DNA of 41,671 bases from Paraperlucidibaca sp. (GCA_018066805.1 JAGPVX010000069.1:1-41671), one strand, 5' to 3'; shown: positions 8,995 through 19,102, numbered from the stretch's first letter. A program made the numbers and translations. Notes: generated by a model not told the origin, from the letters alone.

Positions 8995-9930
8995 ATGCGT
9001 ACAAATCCACGTCTTAGACTGGCAATAAATGTCATCGTTGGCATTTTATTAGGTATTTTCATTAGCCAAATGCTGAGTGGTTGCAGCGATGAGTTGCCGC
9101 TCGCTCCAGCTCCGAGCGCAGGTATTGCCGGCGAAGCTAGCGCTGAGGTCGAGACCATTAACGGCAGTAAAACTGCAGTGCGTATTAGCCCAACGCAAGC
9201 CAATGTAGTTACTACTATCTCGCCTGCTGCCGTTGCTACTACTTCGTCGGCCACTAGTCCTACTGCCGTTGCCCCTGCGGCTGTTTCTGTTGCTGCGCCT
9301 GTTGTCTCCAACACCATGCCATTGCCGCAAACAAAGGAGCACTACCACTTAAGCTGGGATGGCAAACTTGAAGGCGATGCTACGCGCAGCCTAAGTTGCA
9401 AGGCGACACAATGCCGTTACGAAACTCACGCCAGCGTTGTCGGCTTGGCATCATTCAGTGAGATTAGTGACTTCCAGTGGGCGCATGGCCAAGTCGAATT
9501 TCAGCGCTACGAGCGCACATTACAGCTGCTTTTTAAGCAGGTCGCACGCATTGAAAAGCAAGCCGACGGCAGCATTCGCTCAGAACGACGCGGCAAGGTC
9601 TATCAATACGCGGGTAAGGCCGGCTTGGTGGATATTCTCAATATTGAAGTCCAGCTGCGCGCCGATCGCCTAGCTAATCGGGCGCCGAAAGCGAGCTATC
9701 CACTCGCCGACAGCAAAGGCATTAGCGCCATTAGCCTACATCGAGAAGCCGATGAAACCCTGACTGTCGCCGGCAAAGCTCGTCACAGCGAAGTTTATGT
9801 ACGCCAAGATGGCAAGCGCAAAACCACACTATGGCTAGATCCGGCGCAGGCATTTTTACCACTGCAAATCATCCATCAAGATGGTGCCGAGACCTATCGC
9901 ATGATTTGGCTTGGCGACGCGGCTAAATAG
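8995..9930 (+). CDS. DUF3108 domain protein, putative lipoprotein
   Basis: The 311-residue protein starts with a signal-like hydrophobic helix ending in LSGC (Cys30), which could be a lipobox. A region of about 80 residues rich in Ala, Thr, Val and Ser follows and looks like a flexible linker. The folded DUF3108 domain spans about residues 115-308 (HYHLSWDGKLEG, FLPLQIIHQDG, YRMIWLG). DUF3108 proteins are predicted periplasmic or envelope proteins of unknown function that often follow purMN. AAGAG lies just before the ATG. The gene converges on the acyl-CoA dehydrogenase with 19 nt between stops. Confidence 0.75.
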   Translation: MRTNPRLRLAINVIVGILLGIFISQMLSGCSDELPLAPAPSAGIAGEASAEVETINGSKTAVRISPTQANVVTTISPAAVATTSSATSPTAVAPAAVSVAAPVVSNTMPLPQTKEHYHLSWDGKLEGDATRSLSCKATQCRYETHASVVGLASFSEISDFQWAHGQVEFQRYERTLQLLFKQVARIEKQADGSIRSERRGKVYQYAGKAGLVDILNIEVQLRADRLANRAPKASYPLADSKGISAISLHREADETLTVAGKARHSEVYVRQDGKRKTTLWLDPAQAFLPLQIIHQDGAETYRMIWLGDAAK

Positions 9931-9949
9931 CCAACCACGATACCTGTTG

Positions 9950-11812
9950 CTAAAACATCGCCGCGCTGGCCTGTGCACAGGTCATGTCGCGGCGCGCTGC
10001 AACACCTAGCCATGCGCCAATTTTTGGCAGCTCATAATTGAAAAAATAGTCGCAGGCAGCACGTTTACCAGCTCGAAAGTCTGCCGGTAAGTGCTCACTG
10101 CGCTCTGCGGAAATCGCCAACTCCAGCCACATCCACGCCAATACACCATGACCAAAACCTTGCATATAGGCGGTGGCATTGGCGAGCGCCTCCTCGGGCT
10201 TAGCCGTCGACCATGCGGCTTGCGCTGCTGCAGCAATTTCTTGCCACGCACTTTGCAAAGCTTCTGCATGCTCACTTAATGTGCTTTTCGACTTATCCTG
10301 ATTCGCATCCTGAGCAAACGCCTGCTGTGCTGTGGCATGTACTCGAGTCATCAGTAGCTTCAATGCAGCACCTTGATTCATAAGAACTTTACGACCCAAT
10401 AAATCTAAGCCCTGAATACCATGCGTGCCTTCATGAATCATGTTCAAACGGTTATCGCGCCAATATTGCTCCACCGGAAAATCTCGTGTGTAGCCATAGC
10501 CGCCAAACACTTGAATTGCCAAGCTATTAGCCTCCTGAGCCCACTCACTAGGCCAGCTTTTCGCAATCGGCGTGAGCAGCTCTAAGAGTTGGCGAGCTTC
10601 ATGTGCTTGCGCCTCAGTCCCTGTGCTTTCCTCATCTACTAAACGCGCGCAATACAAACCCAACGCCAACCCGCCTTCGGCGATGGCTTTCTGCGCCATC
10701 AGCATGCGCTTCACATCGGTGTGCTCAATGATCGGCACTTGTGGGCTGCTCGGATCTTTACCAGCAGGGCTGGCATGACGACCTTGTGGTCGCTGCTTGG
10801 CGTAGTCTAGAGAGGCCTCAAAGCCGGCATAAGCAAGCATGGTCGCGCCTAAGCCCACCGCAATGCGCGCTTCATTCATCAGCGTAAACATGCAGCTTAA
10901 GCCTTTGCCCTCGCCTCCAATCAGGTAGCCAACAGCGCCGGACTGGCCATTGACGAGGTATTTACCCTCGCCAAAATTCAACAGCGTATTCACCGTGCCG
11001 CGATAGCCGCACTTGTGATTTAAGCCCGCCAGCGCAACGTCATTGCGAATATCGCTAATTTCACCCTCAGCACTGACTAATTTGCGTGGCACGATAAACA
11101 AAGAAATGCCGCGCACGCCGGATACTAGCTGGCCAGTCGCATCGGGAATTTTTGCCAACACCAAATGCACGATGTTATCGCCCATCTCATGCTCGCCACC
11201 GGAGATCCACATCTTATTACCGCTCAAGCGATAGCGCGGGCCCAGCGGGTCATTGGCCCAATCACCACAACCGCTGTCAGGCACAGCTTTAGTACGGATA
11301 TCGGACAAACTTGAGCCAGCTTGCGGCTCACTCAAACACATGGTGCCGAAGCTCGTGCCAGCAAAGCCTGGCTTAGCAAACACGTCAATTTGAGTGGGAG
11401 TGCCATGCGCAAAAATGGTGTTGGCATTGCCGCGAGTGAGCATGGGATAGGCCGCTAGCGCGACACTGGCCTTGTAGAAAAAACTCATCGAGGCCATTTC
11501 AACGACTGTCGGCAGCTGCATGCCGCCAACCGCTTCGGGTTTGCTAGCAGCCATCAGGCCGGCCTCACTAAAGCAGTTCAGCGCGGCCTCTGTCTGTTTT
11601 GGTAGCAGCACACGCTCGCCATCAAACTCAGGCTCTTCGATATCCACGAGACGATTAATTGGTGCGAATTGCTCAGTGGCTACTTGCTCACTTAAGTCGA
11701 GTACAGCAGCAAAGGTATCAGCACTGTGATCAGCATGAAAAGGTCGCTGGCATAGCGCTGGTGCATCAAGCCAATCGTTTAAGAGAAAATCTAACGTGGC
11801 GCGATGAGTCAT
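9950..11812 (-). CDS. Acyl-CoA dehydrogenase
   Basis: This is an FAD-dependent alpha,beta-dehydrogenase of acyl-CoA thioesters. At 620 residues it belongs to the longer acyl-CoA dehydrogenases with an extra C-terminal domain. Visible features are MCLSEPQAGSSLSDI (flavin/substrate region near residue 155-170), KMWISGGEH, the helical domain with QVFGGYGYTRDFPVEQYWRD, and IHEGTHGIQ, where Glu461 is the probable catalytic base. The ligase and PhaC-like genes at 28-31 kb could be metabolic partners, but they are not linked to it. Substrate chain length cannot be judged from sequence. It forms no obvious operon with dcd (79-nt gap). Confidence 0.88.
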   Translation of the reverse strand: MTHRATLDFLLNDWLDAPALCQRPFHADHSADTFAAVLDLSEQVATEQFAPINRLVDIEEPEFDGERVLLPKQTEAALNCFSEAGLMAASKPEAVGGMQLPTVVEMASMSFFYKASVALAAYPMLTRGNANTIFAHGTPTQIDVFAKPGFAGTSFGTMCLSEPQAGSSLSDIRTKAVPDSGCGDWANDPLGPRYRLSGNKMWISGGEHEMGDNIVHLVLAKIPDATGQLVSGVRGISLFIVPRKLVSAEGEISDIRNDVALAGLNHKCGYRGTVNTLLNFGEGKYLVNGQSGAVGYLIGGEGKGLSCMFTLMNEARIAVGLGATMLAYAGFEASLDYAKQRPQGRHASPAGKDPSSPQVPIIEHTDVKRMLMAQKAIAEGGLALGLYCARLVDEESTGTEAQAHEARQLLELLTPIAKSWPSEWAQEANSLAIQVFGGYGYTRDFPVEQYWRDNRLNMIHEGTHGIQGLDLLGRKVLMNQGAALKLLMTRVHATAQQAFAQDANQDKSKSTLSEHAEALQSAWQEIAAAAQAAWSTAKPEEALANATAYMQGFGHGVLAWMWLELAISAERSEHLPADFRAGKRAACDYFFNYELPKIGAWLGVAARRDMTCAQASAAMF

Positions 11813-11891
11813 GGCGTTGTGCTCTAGTAAGTGAGTGCTCTTTAAGGAAAGGCGCCTTATGAGGCGCTCTTTTAAATATGCAAGATAGTAT

Positions 11892-12458
11892 TTAAGTGCG
11901 CGGCAAAGTCACTCCGCGCTGACCTTGGTATTTACCGCCACGATCTTTATACGACGTGCCACAAATCTCATCGGACTCGAAAAATAGCATCTGTGCCACG
12001 CCTTCATTGGCATAGATTTTTGCCGGCAGGTTAGTGGTGTTGGAAAACTCCAAAGTCACATGACCTTCCCATTCTGGCTCTAGCGGTGTCACGTTCACGA
12101 TGATGCCGCAACGGGCATAGGTCGACTTACCCAAACACACCACTAAAGTGCTGCGCGGGATGCGGAAATACTCAACGGTGCGCGCCAAGGCGAAGCTATT
12201 CGGCGGAATGATGCAGACATCGGAAACGACATCGACAAAGTTTTTTTCGTCGAAGTTTTTCGGGTCAACAATAGTCGAGTTGATATTGGTAAAAATCTTG
12301 AATTCATTGGCGCAACGAACATCGTAGCCGTAGCTTGAAGTGCCGTAAGAAATAATGCGCTGCTCATCTTGATGACGAACTTGGCCAGGCTCGAAAGGCT
12401 CAATCATGCCTTGCTGCTCGGCCATGCGACGGATCCAATGATCTGATTTGATGCTCAT
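11892..12458 (-). CDS. dcd: dCTP deaminase
   Basis: Dcd deaminates dCTP to dUTP, supplying dUMP for thymidylate synthesis. The 188-residue length is close to that of other proteobacterial enzymes. Family motifs include [16 protein letters not shown] near residue 43, [17 protein letters not shown], and [17 protein letters not shown], which carries the catalytic Glu. The end is the usual [14 protein letters not shown]. It lies 10 nt downstream of apbC on the same strand, a linkage widespread in Pseudomonas and relatives, so the two are likely co-transcribed. Confidence 0.95.
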   Translation of the reverse strand: MSIKSDHWIRRMAEQQGMIEPFEPGQVRHQDEQRIISYGTSSYGYDVRCANEFKIFTNINSTIVDPKNFDEKNFVDVVSDVCIIPPNSFALARTVEYFRIPRSTLVVCLGKSTYARCGIIVNVTPLEPEWEGHVTLEFSNTTNLPAKIYANEGVAQMLFFESDEICGTSYKDRGGKYQGQRGVTLPRT

Positions 12459-12468
12459 GCCTAACTCA

Positions 12469-13566
12469 CTACTTCGATGATGGGTTTAAAGGAATTCGAG
12501 TGTCGGCCACACGTTGACCAAGGGCCAAGCGCGCGGAGACGCGACGCGCTAGCTCAGTGTATTGCTGCGCTAAACTGCCGTCTGGATCAGCCGCAACGGT
12601 TGGGCAACCGGCATCAGTCTGCTCACGAATACGTTTATCTAAGGGCAGCTGCGCGAGCAGCGCAACGTCGTATTGCTCGGCCATTTGCACACCACCGCCA
12701 GAGCCGAAAATTGCCTCGGTATGGCCGCAGTTAGTGCAAATATGTTGTGACATATTCTCAACAATGCCGAGCACATTGATATCGACTTTACGGAACATTT
12801 CGATGCCTTTTTTCGCATCTAATGTCGCGATATCTTGCGGCGTTGTCACTACTACTGCGCCAGCGACTGGCACTCGTTGCGCGAGTGTTAGCTGGATATC
12901 GCCCGTGCCCGGCGGCATATCGACAATCAAATAATCTAAGCTCGACCAACGTGTTTGTGAGACTAGCTGAATCAATGCGCCAGTAGCTTTCGGGCCACGC
13001 CAAACCACGGGGCTATCGCCTTGCAATAAGAAGCCGATGGACATGACATCTACGCCATGGGCGTGATGCGGGACAAACCAAGCATCATCGACGGTATCGG
13101 GATATTTACCGATGCCAATGCCGAGCATGGTGGGCAAGCTAGGGCCGTAAATATCGGCATCGAGCAGGCCGACCTTTGCACCTTCGCGTGCCAAAGCTAA
13201 GGCCAAATTCACCGCAGTGGTGGACTTACCAACGCCGCCTTTGCCAGAAGCCACGGCAATCACATTACGCGCCAAAGTCAGTGGCGCAACCTCGCCCTGT
13301 GGCTTGATACGTGGAATCTCGTGTGACCAACGAATATGAACATCACGCGCGCCGGCAACGTGCAACGCGGCTTCCAGCGGCGCCGCAAAAGCACCAGCAG
13401 GATCACGATGTGGGTACGGCAAAACGATGTGTACAAATACACGACCATCGTCGGTGACTTGCGTATCTGAAGCGCGCGCCAATAAAGCGTAGCTCGCGGC
13501 GCCCCCTAAATAGGGATCGCTGTGAGCAGCAAGTACGGCTTCAACTGCCGCTAGGGTAATGGGCAT
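12469..13566 (-). CDS. apbC: Iron-sulfur cluster carrier protein ApbC/Mrp (P-loop ATPase)
   Basis: Mrp/ApbC ATPases bind and transfer [4Fe-4S] clusters to apo-proteins in the cytoplasm. The 365-residue protein has an N-terminal FeS-assembly (DUF59-like) domain at about residues 1-85, a deviant Walker A (GKGGVGKS, 108-115), the [12 protein letters not shown] region (Walker B-like, about 212-223) and the cluster-binding CTNC (277-280). GAGGGG lies 9 nt before the ATG, and this site falls inside a short inverted repeat (13574-13600). dcd follows after 10 nt. Class I fumarase, RnfB and Nth in the same window are all Fe-S proteins and possible clients, but that is only a family-based thought. Confidence 0.95.
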   Translation of the reverse strand: MPITLAAVEAVLAAHSDPYLGGAASYALLARASDTQVTDDGRVFVHIVLPYPHRDPAGAFAAPLEAALHVAGARDVHIRWSHEIPRIKPQGEVAPLTLARNVIAVASGKGGVGKSTTAVNLALALAREGAKVGLLDADIYGPSLPTMLGIGIGKYPDTVDDAWFVPHHAHGVDVMSIGFLLQGDSPVVWRGPKATGALIQLVSQTRWSSLDYLIVDMPPGTGDIQLTLAQRVPVAGAVVVTTPQDIATLDAKKGIEMFRKVDINVLGIVENMSQHICTNCGHTEAIFGSGGGVQMAEQYDVALLAQLPLDKRIREQTDAGCPTVAADPDGSLAQQYTELARRVSARLALGQRVADTRIPLNPSSK

Positions 13567-13573
13567 GGGTATT

Positions 13574-13600
13574 GCCCCTCAATGGCAAAAAACAAGGGGC
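13574..13600 (-). repeat. Short inverted repeat covering the apbC ribosome binding site
   Basis: GCCCCT (13574-13579) and AGGGGC (13595-13600) pair around a 15-nt A-rich spacer. On the minus-strand transcript the AGGGGC copy forms most of the apbC Shine-Dalgarno sequence, 9 nt before the ATG. The other copy lies just past the amine oxidase stop at 13606. It could mask translation or be chance; no terminator U-tract follows. Confidence 0.35.
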
Positions 13601-13605
13601 TTATG

Positions 13606-15006
13606 CTAGCTCACCAAGCTACTCCTTGCACGGCCAATCACCGCCGCCGCTGCGCGCTCGCCCGAACGCACCGCCCCTTCCATATAGCCAGTCCAGTACC
13701 CCGGCAACTCAGTGCCGGCCCAAATAATGGAATGATGTGGCGTCGATAACGCATCGCGATAGCGCATCAATGCACCAGGGGCTAAATAGCCAGTCGGCGC
13801 GCCGCCACTCCACGGCTCATCAACCCAATTTTGCGAAATGAGCTCGCGCGGCGTACGTGCCTGCTCACCGAAAGCACGGACTAATGTTGAGAGCACTTGT
13901 TCGCGTTGCTCGGCCTCGCTGAGCTGCGAAAACACATCTAAATGCTCACCGCCAATAAACGCTAAAATACCTGCGCCGTGCGGCGTCGAGACATCAAATA
14001 ACAAATTAATCGGGCCGTCAGCCAAGATGGTATTGCCCGACAAGCCCGCCTGCTGCCAAAACGCTCGCTCATAACGCACCACCACTTTCATTAAGCGCCC
14101 CATGCGATACACCTCGCAAAGCTGGCGTTGCTCAAGTGGCAATGGCGGCTCGATAGCAAAATTTAGGCGCTGCGGCGGCGGCACTGCGACGATGACATCG
14201 GCTGCACGCCATACGCCCTGCTTTGTCGTTATTTCGGCATAGGCCCCGTGCATATCAATTTTTTCTACTGCGGCATCAAAATACACACGCTCGCCAAGTG
14301 CGGCGGCCAGCGCATTCGACACCGACTGACTGCCTTCGGCAAAACGACAGTCTTGCGCGCCATCGATGCTCGCTGTTAAGCGCTCAAAGTTACCCGGCGT
14401 ATACTCGTCGCCAGCGCAGGCGATGTAATGCAGCACGAATAAAAACGACAGCTCCTGCGCATTCGCTCCCCATAAGGTTTCAAATGATGCCTCGGCGATG
14501 GCGCGAATCGTTGGCGATAAAAACAGCTGCTTATCGAGCCAATCGCCCAAGCTCATAGCATCCCACTTAGCCGCTTTTGCAGCCTGCCAAGGTGCGCCAA
14601 CAGGCACCGTAGCGGCGAGCCGATTGAGCTGCCAGCTAATGCGCAACAATGCGGGAATCAAGCGCCAATCATGCGGCGCACCGCTACTAGTGATCAGCCC
14701 AAAGACCTTATCGCCATGAATTTTGTGCGAGCCACCGGAGCAATACACCTGCTTCAAGGTGCGACTGGTGGGCAATAACTGCAGATTAAATTCTTTTGCC
14801 AAGGCCAGCATGCGTAACTGCGTTGGCCCGACCCATGCTCCACCACGATCTATCGGCATACCCTCATGCCATTCGCTCCAACTGCGGCCACCGACACGCT
14901 CACGGGCCTCCAGCACGGCCACTGTTAAACCAGTACCGACTAATTGCCGAGCCGCCGTTAGTCCTGCTAAACCGGCACCTACAATCACCACATCGACTTG
15001 ATTCAT
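13606..15006 (-). CDS. Flavin monoamine oxidase family FAD-dependent oxidoreductase
   Basis: The 466-residue protein has an N-terminal Rossmann dinucleotide motif (VIVGAGLAGLTAARQL, from residue 8), the ARERVGGRSWS motif and the C-terminal FAD-binding stretch IIWAGTELPGYWTGYMEGAV. These mark the amine oxidase (PF01593) family, which oxidises amines to imines with release of peroxide. The substrate is unknown. No secretion signal is evident. The gene is inserted between apbC and metG, which are adjacent and divergent in many related genomes. It shares the strand of apbC, with 39 nt between them, and diverges from metG. Confidence 0.88.
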   Translation of the reverse strand: MNQVDVVIVGAGLAGLTAARQLVGTGLTVAVLEARERVGGRSWSEWHEGMPIDRGGAWVGPTQLRMLALAKEFNLQLLPTSRTLKQVYCSGGSHKIHGDKVFGLITSSGAPHDWRLIPALLRISWQLNRLAATVPVGAPWQAAKAAKWDAMSLGDWLDKQLFLSPTIRAIAEASFETLWGANAQELSFLFVLHYIACAGDEYTPGNFERLTASIDGAQDCRFAEGSQSVSNALAAALGERVYFDAAVEKIDMHGAYAEITTKQGVWRAADVIVAVPPPQRLNFAIEPPLPLEQRQLCEVYRMGRLMKVVVRYERAFWQQAGLSGNTILADGPINLLFDVSTPHGAGILAFIGGEHLDVFSQLSEAEQREQVLSTLVRAFGEQARTPRELISQNWVDEPWSGGAPTGYLAPGALMRYRDALSTPHHSIIWAGTELPGYWTGYMEGAVRSGERAAAAVIGRARSSLVS

Positions 15007-15038
15007 CTGCTGCTGACTCCGTGTTGGCGCTCACACAG

Positions 15039-15047
15039 TGCTATCAT
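15039..15047 (+). promoter_or_regulatory. Candidate extended -10 promoter of metG
   Basis: TG-C-TATCAT (15039-15047) fits an extended -10 and is followed at once by GCGCGAC. No good -35 is present at 16-18 nt. The layout resembles the purM and argG promoters. The leader would be about 25 nt. Confidence 0.4.
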
Positions 15048-15080
15048 GCGCGACCTATTTATTTTGTGAATTAGTGTGCC

Positions 15081-17201
15081 ATGACTCGTCGCTTACTGGT
15101 AACCAGTGCCCTGCCTTATGCCAACGGCCCTATCCATTTAGGCCATTTGGTGGAATACATTCAGACCGATATTTGGGTGCGTTTCCAGCGCTCGCGCGGT
15201 CACGACTGCCGCTATGTCTGCGCCGATGATGCCCATGGTACGGCCATCATGCTGAAAGCCGAGCAAAATGGCCTATCTCCTGAAGCACAGATCGCCAACG
15301 TCAAAGCTGATCATGAGCGCGACTTTGCTGGCTTTAATATCGAGTTCGATAATTACCACTCCACGCACTCGCCCGAAAACGAAGCATTTTCTCGCACCAT
15401 CTACACCAATCTCCGCGATGGCGTCGCCGGCAGCTCAGCCCCGCTGCAACAAGGCCAACACATTGCCAGTCGCTCGATCAGCCAGCTCTTTGATCCTGAG
15501 AAAAAGCTATTTTTAGCCGACCGCTTCATTAAAGGCGACTGCCCAAAATGTGGCGCGCTAGACCAGTACGGCGATGCCTGCGAAGTCTGCAGCGCGACTT
15601 ACTCGCCAACTGAGCTAATAAACCCACGCTCAACAATTTCTGGCGCCACGCCGATTGAAAAAGAATCGCTGCACTACTTTTTCGAGCTCCCGCATTTCGA
15701 AGCCATGTTGCGTGAGTGGACACGCAGCGGCAGCTTGCAAAATGAAGTCGCCAACAAGCTCGCCGAATGGTTTGAGTCCGGCCTTGCCGACTGGGATATT
15801 TCGCGCGATGCACCCTACTTCGGCTTTGAAATCCCCGATGCGCCGGGCAAGTATTTCTATGTTTGGCTCGATGCGCCGATTGGCTATATGGCCAGCTTCA
15901 AGAACTTATGCGCGCGCACGCCCGAACTCAATTTCGATGATTATTGGCGTGAAGGTAGCGACACCGAGCTCTACCATTTCATTGGCAAAGACATCGTGTA
16001 TTTCCACGCGTTGTTTTGGCCAGCGATGCTCGAAGGCGCCGGTTTCCGCAAGCCTACAGGCGTTTTCGCACATGGCTTTTTGACCGTTAATGGTCAAAAA
16101 ATGTCGAAGTCACGCGGCACCTTTATTCAAGCGCAAACCTATTTGCAGCACTTAAATCCTGAATATTTGCGCTACTACTTCGCTGCCAAGCTTTCTGGCC
16201 GCGTCGAAGACATCGACTTAAATCTCGAAGACTTCACGCAACGCGTGAACTCAGACTTGGTCGGCAAAGTGGTCAATATCGCCAGCCGTTGCGCGGGCTT
16301 TATCGCCAAGCGCTTCGACAATCAACTCAGTGCCGAGTGCGCCGAGCCTGAACTTTTAGCGGAAGCGATTGCCGCTGGCGATAGCATTGCCGCGCACTTC
16401 GAAGCTCGCGAATTTGGCCGTGCTGTGCGCGAGATCATGGCGCTAGCCGATCGTGCCAACCAATACATCGATGAGAAAAAGCCGTGGGCATTGGCGAAAA
16501 TTGAAGGCAAAGAAGCTGAGGTGCACGCGGTGTGCTCGGTAGGCATCAACCTATTCCGCCAGCTAATTACTTACTTAGCGCCGATTTTGCCGGCAATGTC
16601 TGCCCAAAGCGCGGCCTTCTTAAATGTTGCTGACTTAGGTTGGGAGCGCCGTCGCGAACTACTCCTGGGCCATCGCATTGGCGAATTTAGCCCCTTGATG
16701 ACGCGCGTTGATCCCATCAACGTTGCTGCCTTGGTCAGCGCTTCGCAAGACTCATTATCAGCAGCCGATGCCGCCTCTGCGACGGCAGGCCAATCCGCCG
16801 CGAACTCGGCGGCCACGGCTGCCGCAGATAAAAAATCAGTGGCCAAGGCCACAAGTAGTGCTGCCGATGCTGGTCATATCAGCATCGATGACTTTGCCAA
16901 AATTGATCTACGCGTGGCGAAAATCATTAGCGCTGAGCACGTAGATGGTGCCGATAAGTTGCTGCGCATCCAAGTCGATGTCGGTGGCGAGACGCGGCAA
17001 GTGTTTGCCGGCATTAAAGCTGCGTATCCCGAGCCTAGCGTGTTGGTTGGGCGTCATGCCGTTTTGGTGGCCAATCTTGCCCCACGCAAAATGAAATTCG
17101 GCATGAGCGAAGGCATGTTGCTCGCGGCAGGCCCAGGTGGCGCGGATATTTATCTGCTCTCGCCTGACGATGGCGCAAGCGCCGGCATGCAGGTTAAATA
17201 A
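15081..17201 (+). CDS. metG: Methionyl-tRNA synthetase with C-terminal tRNA-binding domain
   Basis: MetG charges tRNA-Met with methionine in the cytoplasm. The class I signature appears as PIHLGH (residues 17-22) and KMSKS (near residue 335). A zinc knuckle with four cysteines (CPKCG and CEVC) lies around residues 154-170. After the anticodon-binding helical domain comes an Ala/Ser-rich linker (about 565-600). An OB-fold tRNA-binding domain (about 605-706, starting [14 protein letters not shown]) ends the protein and supports dimerisation. The 706-residue length is typical of the long MetG form. A strong terminator follows. A free-standing protein with the same OB fold (csaA) is encoded at 20092-20430. 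Confidence 0.97.
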   Translation: MTRRLLVTSALPYANGPIHLGHLVEYIQTDIWVRFQRSRGHDCRYVCADDAHGTAIMLKAEQNGLSPEAQIANVKADHERDFAGFNIEFDNYHSTHSPENEAFSRTIYTNLRDGVAGSSAPLQQGQHIASRSISQLFDPEKKLFLADRFIKGDCPKCGALDQYGDACEVCSATYSPTELINPRSTISGATPIEKESLHYFFELPHFEAMLREWTRSGSLQNEVANKLAEWFESGLADWDISRDAPYFGFEIPDAPGKYFYVWLDAPIGYMASFKNLCARTPELNFDDYWREGSDTELYHFIGKDIVYFHALFWPAMLEGAGFRKPTGVFAHGFLTVNGQKMSKSRGTFIQAQTYLQHLNPEYLRYYFAAKLSGRVEDIDLNLEDFTQRVNSDLVGKVVNIASRCAGFIAKRFDNQLSAECAEPELLAEAIAAGDSIAAHFEAREFGRAVREIMALADRANQYIDEKKPWALAKIEGKEAEVHAVCSVGINLFRQLITYLAPILPAMSAQSAAFLNVADLGWERRRELLLGHRIGEFSPLMTRVDPINVAALVSASQDSLSAADAASATAGQSAANSAATAAADKKSVAKATSSAADAGHISIDDFAKIDLRVAKIISAEHVDGADKLLRIQVDVGGETRQVFAGIKAAYPEPSVLVGRHAVLVANLAPRKMKFGMSEGMLLAAGPGGADIYLLSPDDGASAGMQVK

Positions 17202-17213
17202 GCCTCGCAGATG

Positions 17214-17254
17214 AAAAGAGGGGCTGCTGGCATTTAGTCAGCAGCCCCTCTTTT
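17214..17254. terminator. Bidirectional rho-independent terminator between metG and the HMG-CoA reductase gene
   Basis: A 16-bp perfect stem (17214-17229 with 17239-17254) has a 9-nt loop. The A-run on one side and T-run on the other make it usable on both strands. It lies between the convergent metG and HMG-CoA reductase stops. Confidence 0.93.
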
Positions 17255-17295
17255 TTGCATTACTAGTCGCCTGCGCGGGCCAATGAATTGCCGCC

Positions 17296-18507
17296 TTATG
17301 GCCGGTTGCGCCCCAGCGCATCATGGCTAGACACCCACTGGTCTGAGACGATAGCTGAAGACAGCGATAGCTCGCCGCACAGCACCGTTGCGGCGATGAT
17401 CTCGGCCAACTTATTGACTTTGCCAGCGCCATAACAGCCCATCACTTCCAAGCATTCGCGCTGCGTTGGCAGACCGGTGCCGCCGCCATAAGTGGCGACA
17501 ATCAAAGCCGGAATGGTAACGGAAAAATAATAGTCGCCATTGGGCTTTAATTCGGCGTGAACGAAACCCGCCGATGACTCCGCCACATTGGCAACATCCT
17601 GCCCACAAGCCATGAATACTGCGGTGATGCCGTTGGCAAAGTGCGCACCGTTATTGACTGAGCCCGCCATCATCGCACCCATATTTGATAGCTGGCGCTG
17701 CTTAAACAGCGCCTCGCCACTGGTGTGCATAACCTCTTTTAATAGCTTCGCCGGCAGCGTGATTTCTGCCACCACACGTTTACCGCGCGTGTGCAGACTA
17801 TTCACCACCGAATGCTTTTTGTCGGTATCGAAATTCGCCGCCAAGGAAAAATGCGCAAGGCCAGAAAGTTGCTGCGCCAGCATCCATTGGCAGGCCGCGT
17901 GCGTGGCCTTACTCACCATGTTTTGCCCAGCGGCATCGCCAGTGGTGAAGTTAAAGCGCAGCCAACGCATTTTACCTTGGGCAAATTGCTGAATATCACG
18001 CAGCTTGCCCGAGCGCGTGGTGGCTTCGGCAGCGGCTTTAATCTCGGCAAAATGCGCGGTGACCCATAGGCCAAAATCACGGGCATAACGCGCATCATCG
18101 AAGACAAAAATTGGCGCGCGCTGCATGGCATCATCGATGACGGTAGTGCGCACACCGCCAGCCTCGCGGGTTAGGCGCATGCCACGGCTATAACTCGCCA
18201 GCAGCGTGCCTTCGGTGGTCGCCATTGGCACATAAAACTCGCCTTGCGCGTGTTCGCCATCGAGCAATATTGGGCCAGCGAAGCCCATTGGCACTTGCAC
18301 AATGCCGGAAAAACCTTCGATATTTCCCGGCAAAAGTGCAGGATCGATGGAGAACTGGCCAGTGTGTGTGAGCGCGGCGCCTGTGTTTTCTGTCACGGTA
18401 TCGCGACGCGCCTGCGCCATGGCGTGGCTGTAATCGTTGGTTTTATCGCGCGGCAGCTTTGGCAGCACCACTGTCGTGGTAACGCTTGTAGAGTGGCGAT
18501 CGGTCAT
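17296..18507 (-). CDS. Hydroxymethylglutaryl-CoA reductase, class I type
   Basis: The enzyme reduces HMG-CoA to mevalonate with two reducing equivalents, and class I enzymes normally use NADPH. In this 403-residue protein the catalytic set is visible: Glu99 in TTEGTLLASYSRG, Lys200 in NMVSKATHAA, Asp304 in ACGQDVANV, and a C-terminal His395 in SSHDALGRNRP. The PMGFAGP motif near residue 73 is also conserved. The C-terminal SHxxxxNR ending points to the class I rather than the class II form. There is no membrane anchor. AAGAAGAG lies 7 nt before the ATG. The HD-domain gene is just upstream on the same strand (43-nt gap). No other mevalonate pathway gene is in the window, so its metabolic role is open. 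Confidence 0.88.
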   Translation of the reverse strand: MTDRHSTSVTTTVVLPKLPRDKTNDYSHAMAQARRDTVTENTGAALTHTGQFSIDPALLPGNIEGFSGIVQVPMGFAGPILLDGEHAQGEFYVPMATTEGTLLASYSRGMRLTREAGGVRTTVIDDAMQRAPIFVFDDARYARDFGLWVTAHFAEIKAAAEATTRSGKLRDIQQFAQGKMRWLRFNFTTGDAAGQNMVSKATHAACQWMLAQQLSGLAHFSLAANFDTDKKHSVVNSLHTRGKRVVAEITLPAKLLKEVMHTSGEALFKQRQLSNMGAMMAGSVNNGAHFANGITAVFMACGQDVANVAESSAGFVHAELKPNGDYYFSVTIPALIVATYGGGTGLPTQRECLEVMGCYGAGKVNKLAEIIAATVLCGELSLSSAIVSDQWVSSHDALGRNRP

Positions 18508-18550
18508 TTTCGAACTCTTCTTATTAGTATTTACGCGAAAATAATATTGC

Positions 18551-19102
18551 TCAGCGCCAGCGCATCATCGGCAACGGGTTCAAAGGATGCCTTAGCGCAT
18601 GCACCCCGCCCTTGCGTATCAAGAGCTGGTGAAATCCAGCATTGGGGAAGCGCTTAGCGATTTGCCGCCAGCGCGCTTTTTCAATCGTGCCTCGCATCAG
18701 GCCAAAGCTAACGTCGCACCAATCGGCTTGACGCACAGCCTCGCTTAGCGAGTCATCATTAATGCGGGTGAACTGATGATGTCGGGCAATGATCGAGAGC
18801 ACCTGCTGTTTGCGTAGGTCTGGCCACACCATATCGGCCATTGCCAGCTCAGCTCGCCGCGCCGAAGGCTCAAGATAATCAAAATTCACATCTGACCAAA
18901 TGCCGAGATCGTGAAAGCCTAGCGCAAAACCTATGGTTTCAAGATGCTCATCACTGGCTAAATTCCCTGCCTCAAGCACAGCATAGGCGCCATTGAGTAC
19001 ACGGTAACAATGATTTTTATAGGCCTGAAAGTCACTCCCTATGGCTTCTCGCCACTTATCAAGGACACCTTCAAGCGCATCACAGCGGGTAATTAATTGC
19101 AT
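18551..19102 (-). CDS. HD-domain protein (predicted phosphohydrolase)
   Basis: The 183-residue cytoplasmic protein carries the metal-binding pattern of the HD superfamily: His31, His64-Asp65 (GFHDLG), His108/His109 (ARHHQF) and Asp127 (QADWCD). HD proteins usually hydrolyse phosphate esters such as nucleotides, but this subtype has no known substrate. It lies directly upstream of the HMG-CoA reductase gene on the same strand, so the two may be co-transcribed. It diverges from the PF10118 hydrolase gene. A functional tie to isoprenoid metabolism is only suggested by position. Confidence 0.7.
   Translation of the reverse strand: MQLITRCDALEGVLDKWREAIGSDFQAYKNHCYRVLNGAYAVLEAGNLASDEHLETIGFALGFHDLGIWSDVNFDYLEPSARRAELAMADMVWPDLRKQQVLSIIARHHQFTRINDDSLSEAVRQADWCDVSFGLMRGTIEKARWRQIAKRFPNAGFHQLLIRKGGVHALRHPLNPLPMMRWR

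Noticed and set aside
12457-12465. GTTAGGC directly before the dcd start codon, resembling an integron R' box
   Set aside because: There is no R'' partner or stem near it, and the dcd-apbC pair is a conserved chromosomal unit. A chance match of seven bases is likely.
15088-17201. Long open frames on the strand opposite metG and other GC-rich genes
   Set aside because: They lie wholly in confirmed coding sequence, have no ribosome sites and show compositional shadows of the true gene.
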